Part shown: positions 47,539 to 60,540 of the stretch, in pieces
Layout of the letters: each line of letters starts with the position of its first letter
Position numbering within the stretch: the stretch's first letter is position 1
Source of the DNA: Cycas panzhihuaensis
Taxonomy: Eukaryota > Cycadophyta
Direction of reading: 5' to 3'
NCBI GenBank assembly: GCA_023213395.1
Contig: CM041465.1
Coordinates: forward strand, 35,099,741-35,163,740
DNA length: 64,000 nt
The notes under the pieces: generated by a model
What the model saw: the letters and a program-made list of their open reading frames with translations, nothing else
Database searches by the model: none
What the model was told of the DNA's origin: nothing
Program-made: the position numbers and the translations under genes

Positions 47539-49879
47539 CTACTGGCTCGACCTCGACACCATCTGCGTGACCAGATGATCGTATCTAGCCAGGATATGAT
47601 CCCGCTCTCCCCGGAGTGCCTCCTCTGTCCCCCTGAGATGCTCTGTGAGCACTGCCAGCTGGGTTCTACTCTCGGCATCTCCACCTGCTCCGCCCTGTGC
47701 CTCTAGAGCCTGTACCCGTCTGCGTAGCTCATCTAGCTCGCGTCTCGTGTCATCGCTCTCCTACTGCAGTCGTCCCTGGGATGTCGCATGCTCTTGGGAC
47801 TCGGCAGCCCATATATCCCTCGCCCTCACCAATGGGGCGAACGCCTCTCTGTGGGCACCTACCGCTCTAGGCTCATCACCTGCCTGGATGGGCGGTTGCC
47901 CCTCACAGACACCGAGGGAATATCTCCCTCACCACAGCCTCTACCAATCTCCGGATCTCTGCTGCACCTGCCAATACAACATGCCATGTGTCAGTTTACA
48001 TCTCACTATATACCATGATCAAATCAAACCAAACATCTATCTGGATGCCAAACGACTCTGGAAAGGGTTAGGTCTCACCTGTTATGGCCGCCGGCTCCTC
48101 TGGTCGCATGGCATCCTCCCCTCCTAGCTCTCTGCCAGCTGTAGGTGCCTCATCCTCTGGCACCTCCTCTGCCTGGGTCTCTCTCATCGCAGGGGTGGGC
48201 CTAGCTCTCGTCCCTCCGGATCTCATCACGATCCGTAGCCTGCGGGCCCTAGTCACGGGTCCCTTGACCTCACCCTGTGCTCCTAACGGTCATGCCGCTC
48301 CTCTGGCAGCTCCGGACGGATCCTCTGTGTCTCTTGTTGTCCCTGAAGGACCTGCCTCCCCTTCAGGTCGTGACAGGCCGGCCCCACTATCTCCATCATC
48401 CTCGTCATCGCTGCTGTCATCGCCTGCGGGCACTTCTGCTCCGCCCGCCTCGTCGTCACTATCCCACCTCACCATCCTATAAGGCTCAGCTATGTAGTCT
48501 GGTAGGGTGAGGAGGTCTAGTGACGTGGCCTCCACTGATCACCGGACATGGGCCCTGTCCTCTGTCCCCCTCAGCCTCGTCTTCCACCTGTGGACCATCA
48601 GGGCCTGCTTTGTAATGGGGTGTGGTCCCCCCGCTGGTGCCACTTCCGCGAAGTGATCAAAGTACCAGCACTGTAACAGTGTGATATATGATAACCCACC
48701 TCTGCCAGACGTCCTGATAGTATCCAGTTGGGTGACGAGGTTCGCCGCTATCAGGGCTGCCCAATCCATCCTCTCGCTGGCTTCGCAGCGGTGAACTGCA
48801 TCCATCCACCCGCCTGGTACCTCCCTATAGTTCTGTTTCTGGGAAATCTGGAACAGAATGCATAATATGACCAGCTTCCTCACTCGAGGAATCCCTGACA
48901 TCAGTACTATCTGGAGGGGGGCTCCCCTCCGATCCCATCTGTCAGCTCCTGTGAAGAACAGGGCTGCCTCCCTGTGTGTTGCCTCAGTGCTGGGCAGTGT
49001 CCCTAGCCTCACCGGCCTCCCTGTCGCTGGAACTCCCAGTATCCGCCGGATATCCCTCGGCGTGACTGTCACATCCTCCACCTGTGGTAGGTGGAACACA
49101 TGTCTCCTCCTGTCCCAATGGGACACTATGTCAACCAACAGTCGCTGATCCGAGGTATACTGAGGTGTCTTGAGGGCCTTGTATAGGCCACACCTCTGTA
49201 GGACCTCCTTATCCTCCTGTGTAGCCATCTCCATGTAACTCAGCATTGCCATACCTACGTTCTCGCGGTTGTCTACCGCGAGGACAGCCTGTTCACACCA
49301 AAAATAACTCAAGTTAGTCTCATGTCACCTTTGTCACCCTCTCTCTCTCAAATCTCTCTACCGAGATTTGGGACTCTTTGCCCTCGCATCTATTTTTACG
49401 CTTTACGCCGTCTGGCGCCAAACTTAGCGATACCGCTAAGTTTGGCACAGGTCCCGTGACGATTGTGGGACCCGCGGTCATGACTGCGGCACGAATGGCG
49501 ATCCCCCAAAAGGGGGGATTTCTGCCCCGAAAAACCTAAAATATTTTTTGGTGGACCTTGTGGGGCCCACCAGGACCAGGGCTCCCTAATGCCCAGGTCC
49601 CCGCCTCTTTCTGGGTCTGATTCAGACTCCGAGAGGCCTTTCGTTGCCCATAAGGGGCACTAAAATCATGCGAAAACCTTAAAAAACCAATAAACTTTAA
49701 ACTTTGAGATGGGTTGGGTTTAGTGATATCCACTCACTGGATCCGGCCTCACTACCGCCATGTCGTCCTATCAGTCGCGTTGTCTCCCTCCGCCCTCCGA
49801 TCTGACGGTCTGATCTCCCTCTGTGTGCCTCCAAAGTTAGGTGGCGCTCCGCTGCGTAAGGGAATGGCTCTGGTTTCAT
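47539..49879 (-). pseudogene. Antisense PMD gene of element C
   Basis: Main exon (about 49312-48079): AVLAVDNRENVG, VDIVSHWDRRRHVFHLPQV, TVTPRDIRRILGVPATGRPV, PRVRKLVILCILFQISQ and a WAALIAANLV helix, typical of the plant mobile domain. An acidic linker follows (WDSDDEAGGAEVPAGDDSSD). Two in-frame TGA stops occur (near 48540 and 48275). An intron (48078-47968) is phase-consistent. The second exon reads AAEIRRLVEAVVREIFP, then, after a one-base shift near 47908, a coiled-coil tail (ELDELRRRVQALEAQ, QLAVLTEHLRGTEEAL) ending at a TAG (47539-47541). A possible first exon (49879 to about 49738) follows a TATA box but does not join in phase at the obvious acceptor. Molecular role unknown. Confidence 0.8.
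47968..48078 (-). other. Intron in the antisense PMD gene of element C
   Basis: Donor ACAG|GTGAGA (exon end 48079), acceptor TTGGCAG|GTGCAG (exon start 47967), and a branch-like CTGAC about 30 bases upstream of the acceptor. The 111-bp removal joins a split glycine codon in frame. The segment itself is AT-richer than the exons. Confidence 0.8.
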
Positions 49880-49921
49880 ATGAGAGCCGGTGAAAATGAA
49901 TCCATTTTCCCGTTGATTTCC

Positions 49922-49929
49922 TTATATAG
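49922..49929 (-). promoter_or_regulatory. TATA box for the antisense PMD gene of element C
   Basis: The minus strand reads CTATATAAG, about 45 bp upstream of the ATG at 49879, in otherwise GC-rich DNA. The spacing leaves room for a start site near 49895 and a short leader. Confidence 0.55.
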
Positions 49930-50492
49930 GCGGGGCCCCCAATGGGCACTTCCTCTGTTTTTGGTCTCGCATCAGTCGTTGGGACCGTCTCGTTGTCCTG
50001 ATTACCTTTGCCTTCTAGCCCTGTCATCAATTGCACTGTATTGATACCCTTTTTGCTCTCCTTTGCAAGGGCATTTATGGTGCCTCGTTATCGCGCTTTT
50101 GCCAGGGCCCTTCTGCATCATTTTGCGCGCTACTCCGGTGCCTGCCTGAGTTTATACTCATTTGGCTCGTTTCGCCACTCTGGACTCGTTTCTGCAGCCC
50201 TTTCTCGCTCTTGGGGTCCCCAAAGGGAATGCTCCCCCCACCTGGGGGTATGTTTCACTTTTTAAAGTGACCTTTTGGTGCCCTAGGAGGCCGTTTCGTT
50301 CGACCACCTTCTGCCGGTGATTGGATTGCTTGCTCTCGCCCTGGGTAACCTCATTGCTAGGTCCTCCTACCCTTCACGGCCATCTTTTACTTGCTTTTCG
50401 AGTGTTGCTTTCATCACCCATTGATTGCTTGGATTTTATGTCACCTATGTCTGTCTACATCTTTCTGGAGTAAGCGGGCCGCGGTAATCTGA
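49930..50492. other. Spacer between antisense gene promoter and extra RNase H
   Basis: No domain. Near 50478-50490 a GRGN turn in a different frame looks like the displaced N-terminal motif of the RNase H that follows. Confidence 0.5.
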
Positions 50493-50864
50493 ACCTTCAC
50501 TGCATGGATCCTCCGCAGCCCTTCTGGACATGATCTCCTCCGCTCTGGGATCTTCCTCCCAGAGGCTACCAATAACGAAGCCAAATATACAGATGTTATT
50601 GAAGCCCTCACTGATGCTCTCTGTTTCCATTGCGGATCCATCGTTTTGCTTTGCGATTCTCAAGTTGTGGTGTCTCATCTCACCCAGGTTTACCAGGTGT
50701 GATGCCCTCACTTGAGGACCCTTGCTTCTGCTGCCAGATCCCTCCTGGCCCGCTTTTCTTCGGTTGATATCCAGCATATCCCTCGGGCCCTCAACGCTAA
50801 GGCAGATAGTCTCATTCGCCTCATCCTTGAGCGCCACCTTCCTCTCCTTGTTGACCGTCCCTGA
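50493..50864 (+). pseudogene. Extra (archaeal-type) RNase H of element C
   Basis: The plus strand, in the same frame as gag-pol, encodes AWILRSPSGHDLLRSGIFLP, EATNNEAKYTDVIEAL, IVLLCDSQVVVSHL, LLARFSSVDIQHIPRAL and NAKADSLIRLIL, ending at TGA (50862-50864). E, D and D of the catalytic set are present. The first D and the RGNP turn are displaced by a frameshift near 50490. One TGA interrupts it (50700-50702). It matches the domain at 36490-36090 in element H block by block. It stands after the integrase and after the antisense gene, next to the 3' LTR, which is not where I expect it in Tat elements. Confidence 0.88.
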
Positions 50865-51275
50865 GGCTTGTCTAGCCCCCCTGTCGCCCAAGCCCCAGGT
50901 CATCTCACTTTGTTCTGCGATCCGTTCGCACCTCCGAAACCTGGTTACTAATGAGGTAAAACTATGGTGCCCACTCTTTGTTCACTCTTTACTTGATTAT
51001 GCATGCTCTCTTTTGCATCCGTTGCGGTGGGGGTAGCCCCTCACCTGTCTCATTTTTCCAGTCGGTTCTCAGGTGTCTCATAGGTAGCCCCTATGTTGTC
51101 TCCACCACCGCTTTCGTATCCATGCGTTCCGCCATGACACTTGCCGGCACCCTTGTCTACTGTTATGATCTTGATTGATATATCTATGTACACATGTGCT
51201 ACTGATAGTTGTGTTGCCAGCATTCGCCATCGCACCAAGCTTCCGAGCGGCAAGGCTCTGCTGCCAAGGGGTCAG
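50865..51275 (+). other. 3' untranslated part of element C with polypurine tract
   Basis: No gene. AAGGGGTCAG (51266-51275) abuts the right LTR and is the likely plus-strand primer. Confidence 0.6.
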
Positions 51276-53827
51276 TGTTTCTCGGCTTTCGAGAATGGAT
51301 ATGGAATTACCGACTCAGGTAAGTGTAGGTATGTTTCTGGCATTGTTATCACTTTTGTTTGATGAGTGTTTGCTTGCATGTCTGCATGAGTATGGCTTTG
51401 TAGGCGACTTTGTCCTCGCCTACATGTATTTTAGTCTATGACGACTATAGCAGGGGCACACTCCCAGTGAGTGTGGCACCCTGGTGGCCACTTCACTTCC
51501 CGCATCTAGCCTCCTCACTCCAAGATCCACCCAGTTTGCGCCACCTCCACCCGTGTGATGGCCCGCCATCGTTTGGTCAACTTTCCACCCTAGTTGAGCC
51601 CTATTTTTGCTCCCTTGGACCCGTTTGTTGGCTTGTTTACCCCTAGGTAGGTGTTCTAGCCTCCTATTGGTCCTTTTGGTCATCTGCCTCACCGGCCGGC
51701 CGGGCATATTTTTGCCTCTAGGTGCGCATGGCAGAATATCCGCTGCCATGAATTTCTTGGCGGTACGACTATCTCAGGTTGTTTTTTAAAATCCGTCGTG
51801 GCAATTTCGCATTTATTGTGAAACTACCACATGGCTCGTGACTTAATTCTCTCCCAACCGCACCCTAATCGCTCACTTTAGGGTTTGGTTTGAGTACTTA
51901 AGCCATTTTTGACTCATTTTCAAGGATTCTTTGGCTCACTTTTGAAATGCTCTTCAAGGAAACAACATTCTGCTCTGCTCTTCCCTATTGTTCTGTTGCT
52001 ATCGCTGGACCTGCATCCCTCCTACAGTGCCCAGCTCTCCTTTGATGTGGCTAGGACATTCTCCCAGCCCCTCATACACCTTGGAGAGGGCCCCTTGGAG
52101 TGGTTCCAGTTGATCTTTGCCCAGGCAGTCCATAAGTGCCCCAAGTGCAGGTGTTTTCCTTCACGTCTCTTTAGTAGGGTCTTAAACCTGTTGTGCCTCA
52201 GATCTGGGCTGATTTCTTAGTCCCTCTTCATTGCTCTTTGGCTGAGGCAAGTCCCTTGCCTCCCTCACTCAGGTATTCCTTGTTTTACATTGATTTTTCT
52301 TATGGTATTTATGCTATATCTTGCCTGCTCCTTGCTTGTCCTTGTGAGTGCATTCCTTTCCTTTTAGTAGGCTGTTTTGCCACTGCTTGTATGCCTCTCG
52401 CCTGCGTTTGCTGCTCAAGGCAGCGGCGTTGAGGGTTGGCATAGGCTTTGGGAAGGAGCTGGGTGGATTCCGTACCACCTTCCATGCTCCCTAAGCGGCT
52501 CTAAGCCCTCCAAAGCCTCCCTCTCGCCCCGTGCTGCCCTTGGTTTGTAAATAAGGGTTTGTAGGCCCTCTTTTGGCCTCCCAAACTAGTGCTATCACAA
52601 GTTGCAGTGTTGATTTGGGGACCTTTGCTCAGGTTTGGGCAACTTGCATAAGTCCCAATCACTGATCTTTTCCTAACTCTCTTCCCGGCTGCCCGGCTTG
52701 CTCCTCGTAGCATCCCGGTTCGCCGTAGGTTTTCTTGGGCCTCCCTTTGCCCATTTTTCGCCATTTTCCAGCCCTTGCTCTTGGCCTTGCCTTCGCTACC
52801 TTGTGGCTCTTGGGGGGAGGTTAGGGCATCATTTGCGAGAGGTAGGCCACTCCGAGGCTTACCGGTCATTTACTTTCACTTTGGTTACTCTCTTTTGTGT
52901 ACTTTCATGGTTGGATTGATACTAACACGTGTATTTAGATTCACATTCATACTATTTAGACATATATTATAGAATCTTGTATTGCATGTTAGTGTCCTTC
53001 CTCCGGGAAGGGAGAGATCATCATTGCTTACAGGTATTTGGGGAGCGTGGAGGATATCGTCCGTTAGTCCCTTTGCCAGTAAGCACCCTTGTATTCATTG
53101 TACTTTCACACTTTCTTCATTTATTAGTTTTTGTTCCCTTCCTTTCTTTAGCATCGCATTTGATTTTCTGGGGAAGGTAAGGAAGCCCCCTTTCAATCCA
53201 TTGCATCATCCTGCATCTACGCGTCACGTGGAGTAGCTTGGTGCCCTTTCGAGAAGGCCTTCATCACGCACGCCCTCGGTCCAGGTGCATGTCTTACTCT
53301 ACCTCGCTACCCTTTTTCTTTCGGTTCCTTCTTAGTAATTAATACATTGAAGAGTAAAAGGGAAATTTGGTTTTGTATTTGGTTATGTTTCTATTGGTTC
53401 GTTACACGTATTTTTGCTACCTATAGGAAAGGTCGTAGGGAATCCCCTTCTCTACCTTTCCTCTTCTCTTCTTAGCCAAACAGGTCTCTAGCCTCCTGTG
53501 CTGCTTGTGTATCTGGCTAGCTTGTTTAGGCGCACCCTTGCTCTATCTTCCTTGGATCTTCTCCTTCTCCTTCCGGCCATCCAAGGGTGGGAGGATCCAG
53601 TTCCTAGGTCAACCCAGGTTTGCCCTGCGTATCTTCGCACTTTGTTCGAAGTGGTGGAGGATCACCCGATAGTAGCTATACTCCATTGCAAATCCTGAAC
53701 TCGTGCTCTGGCGTACGGGGCACTCTGCGTGGTAACTATTTGCCTCATAGGTCCCTCTTTCAGTTGCATCACCACCCACTCTCACTACGCCTATTAGTTA
53801 GGTAGTTATCCCGTAGATGCGCGTCCA
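51276..53827 (+). repeat. Right LTR of element C
   Basis: 2552 bp, TGTTTCTCGGC to GCGCGTCCA, aligned over its whole length with 37287-39869 with scattered, mostly transition-type differences. GAATG (53828-53832) follows. Confidence 0.95.
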
Positions 53828-53832
53828 GAATG

Positions 53833-54138
53833 TCTCTCTTTTAGGGATGAAAATAGATGATAAAGCTGGGGGCCCAAATTCTGTCTTGAGTATAGAACTC
53901 AAAAGAGGAAAAGACCAAAACCTTATAGTAGAGCACTCACAATCAACACAAATGATAAAAAGAGTAAGAGACTTATATGATCATGAGTAAGACCTTTGAT
54001 GAAAGCAAAGCATAGCTCAAAAGAAGATAAGAAAAAAAAAACTAAAGAAAGAAATTGCCCATAGTTTTAGCTTATTATGCAAAAAGAAAGACTCAAAGCT
54101 ATAGTTTATCCTCATTGCAGAGGTAAAGATAAGCATTG
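53833..54138 (-). other. Element H sequence after its integrase stop
   Basis: No gene. GGGGGCCCAAATTC near 53870 is followed by A-rich sequence. Confidence 0.5.
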
Positions 54139-54626
54139 CTAGATGTAGAACTTTCTTAAATATTGAGAATTTATAGGCCTTTTAAATTCTAGACCCTCCA
54201 TTATAGAGATTCAATAAGCTCTATTATTCAAATCTTCAATTACTAGATAGGGACCAGTCCATTTAGGAGAAAATTTATATTGTTTATCATGTAGACACTC
54301 TAAATTTAATACTTTATTTCCAACACTGAACTTCTTAGGTCTAAGTTGCTTGTAAGTAGCCTAGACTTTAGCCTTAGATACCATATTATTTTGTAAGGCT
54401 TGTAGATGGGTCTCATCTAATTTCTCTAGTTTCAAGAGGCGTGCTTCCCTTTGGAACTATTCATTAGTAAATTCTTTCAATAAAACACATAAAGAGGGAA
54501 TCTCAACTTCTAATGGGAGGATAGCCTCAACACCATAAACAAGAGAGAATGGTATCATGCATGTAGCATTTTTAATAAAGGTTTTATAAGCCCATAATAT
54601 CGAAAATAATTGAGTATACCAATCTC
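54139..54626 (-). pseudogene. Element H integrase C-terminal part
   Basis: The minus strand reads HRDWYTQLFSILWAYKT, IPFSLVYGVEAILPLEVEIP, FSVGNKVLNLECLHDKQ and KWTGPYLVIEDL (GPY module), ending LRKFYI at a TAG (54139-54141). Three in-frame stops occur (near 54456, 54360 and 54220). The sequence is the same family as the integrase end of element C (EAVLPLEVEIPSLRV there). Upstream residues AKIVTTS lie at 64000-63981, beyond element D. Confidence 0.9.
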
Positions 54627-54631
54627 TATGA
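54627..54631. other. Target-site duplication of element D (left copy, TATGA)
   Basis: TATGA recurs at 63976-63980. Confidence 0.93.
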
Positions 54632-54990
54632 TGTTGAGATAACCCCCAATATGTAGATGGAGATGTGCACCTAGGGCCTCTCAAAGCCACCTTTGGGGCT
54701 CCCTAGGGCACCTAGAGTCGCATATCAGCCTCTATTAGCTGCTATTTAGTTGACATTATTATTATGGTACGTGTTGCTTTATTATTTCTATTATTTTTTA
54801 ATATTAATTTAAATTATATTGGAATATATGCAGGTCAGGTTGAGGTGCTTAATGCCTCCCCAAATAATCTATAAATGGGGAGGGAATAACTCCTTTGTGT
54901 TTTTCAACACCGCCCACTATTCATCAGATAATGTTAACTCAAGCGACCATGTACTCACCACTGTAGTCCCGCTCTACACCTCGTCCTTCA
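54632..54990 (+). repeat. Left LTR of element D
   Basis: 359 bp, TGTTGAGATAACCCCC to TCGTCCTTCA. A CTATAAATGGGGAGGG promoter-like motif lies near 54871. Confidence 0.95.
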
Positions 54991-54992
54991 TT

Positions 54993-55007
54993 TGGTATCA
55001 GAGTGCA
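54993..55007 (+). other. Primer binding site of element D
   Basis: TGGTATCAGAGTGCA, two bases from the LTR, is of initiator tRNA-Met type. Confidence 0.9.
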
Positions 55008-58809
<3,802 letters not shown>

Positions 58810-60540
58810 ATGGACTTAAGTTTTGGTAATATGATTATTTCAAAATTCAATGGGAACAACTTCTTGAATTAGAGTAGGAGGATGAGACCCATCCTCATTG
58901 CTAATGAGATGTTGGAGATTGTGAATTAGGGTATAATGAGTTAGGTCCAAATGCAACTGATGCAAAGAAAGTTACCTACAAAGAAAATGTCAAGAAGGAT
59001 AATGAGGCTCTAGCACTTATATTTTGTGCACTTGAAGACCATGTTTTCTCTCAAGTTAGTGAGTCCACCAAATCAAAGGAAGCTTGGGATACACTTCAGT
59101 TGATATATAAAGGAGCTACATCTTCCAAGCTCCAAAATCTTAGAAGCAAGTTTGAGAACTTGTTATGATGCCCACAGAAACTGTAACCAAGTTCATGATA
59201 AAGGTACAACATATAGTCAATCAGATGATGTCTCTTGGAGATATTTTAACAAAACAAAGGGTCATTGAACAAATCTTAAGATGTGTTGGTGCAGTTAGAA
59301 GATTCAAAATGGTTACCATAAGCATAAGTATGTCAAAATACCTAAGCACATTCAAGGTGGAATAACTAAGTGTTATGTTCATGTCAGTGGAAGAACAATA
59401 AAATGCCAATTAATCACTTGAACATGACTTTACCACTAAGGCTCAAATCTAATCAAATTCTCAAGCAAGAACTTCAAGGTCTAAGGAATCACCTCCAAAA
59501 AAAAAGGATAGAAACCCTAGAAGGGATGTTAGACAAGATCCCCCCAAGTATCAAGCCCCACATCAAAGGAGGTAAGGAGAACATCAACAAAATGAGAACC
59601 CTCCTAGGTATATAAATCAAAGGAAACAATTTAAAGGACATATATGTTGTCCAAACTGTTAAGGCAATCCTCAATCATCAAAGTCCAATGAGGATTATTA
59701 TGATAATAGATGAAGAGAAAATCCTCCTCCACATTATGAGGAAAGGGGAAGAACCTCTAATATTGATAGATCTCATCCACAAAGTAAAAGTTTAAGTTAT
59801 ATAAAGAGAGATCCCTTATATTGTTCATATTTCCATATGTTGGATATTGTGACAACAATAGTTTGAGGCTAAAATTTTGGCATGTTAGTGGTGTGGTTTC
59901 CCCCCTTTATCTTTCTCAGGGGGTTCTAAGGGGGGTGGGAGCCCCCTTGTAAACCATATTAAAATGTAAAGAGAATCAGGGTCATTCGATACAAATACCC
60001 TAGATTCTACAGTTGAGATTCATGCCTTGGATGTCCCTCTCATGTAGCCAAATTTAGGGTTTTTCTTATTATGTTGTATGTAATGTAATGTATGGTGAAG
60101 AGGGCGGCGACTGGTGGTTGTTCTTGAGAGCACTCTGCTACTGAGATGTACTTTTTCTCCATTCTATAGTAATAAAGATCGATACCTTTCCTGTGTGGAT
60201 GTTTCCCTAGCATACTGCTAGGGTTTTACCACGTTATATCGGGTGTATATGTGATGTTTGTCTTTCATATTCATGTTATTATATTATCTTTGATTTTAGA
60301 ACTTACATGTTAAATTTTAGTTTTGATTCCTGTAACTAGTTACAAAATAGTTTAGATCTTGTGGCAGTTTAAGGTTTAGGACTTTGTATCCTCAACACCA
60401 TAGAAGTGGTCATTCTAAATATAGGTATTTTTTAAAACATGGACCACCCACTAGAGGAAATACCCATAACACAACTGAATCAAGGGACAATAACAAGTTG
60501 TTTTTATCCAGTTTCACTACTAAGGAGGAAGATAACGACA
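58810..60540 (+). pseudogene. Element D gag, interrupted by a solo LTR
   Basis: The ATG at 58810 opens ISKFNGNNFLN (Trp position lost to TAG), RMRPILIANEMLEIV, and after frameshifts KEAWDTLQ-like, GATSSKLQNLRSKFENL and MIKVQHIVNQMMSLGD: the copia gag order. The zinc knuckle begins CSYFH at 59823 and resumes after the 560-bp insertion as GHSKYRY at about 60408. Its second and last Cys have changed to Phe and Tyr. Multiple frame changes. Confidence 0.85.
59838..60397. repeat. Solo LTR (560 bp) inside gag of element D
   Basis: Bounded by TGTTG and CAACA and flanked by CCATA duplications (59833-59837, 60398-60402). Taking it out with one CCATA rejoins the gag zinc knuckle. It contains a GC hairpin (GGGGGTTCTAAGG to GGGAGCCCCC near 59920-59955) and AATAAAG near 60170 as a possible poly(A) signal. 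The strand cannot be fixed without a full element; the poly(A) signal favours plus. Confidence 0.85.

Larger units (their letters stand above)
37287..53827 (+). mobile_element. Element C: GC-rich Tat-type Ty3/gypsy element, 16.5 kb
   Basis: LTRs at 37287-39869 and 51276-53827 are bounded by GAATG duplications. Order: LTR, primer site, gag-protease-RT-RNase H-integrase in one frame (40065-46712), antisense PMD gene (49879-47539), extra RNase H on the plus strand (50493-50864), LTR. The size, long LTRs, dual RNase H and antisense PMD gene fit the Tat branch of plant Ty3/gypsy. Base composition is strikingly richer in G+C than all flanks. It inserted into the related but older element H. Thirteen in-frame stops in gag-pol mean it is not autonomous now. 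Confidence 0.95.

Noticed and set aside
50445-50903. 152-codon open frame on the minus strand
   Set aside because: It is the shadow of the RNase H domain encoded on the plus strand, which has the catalytic motifs.
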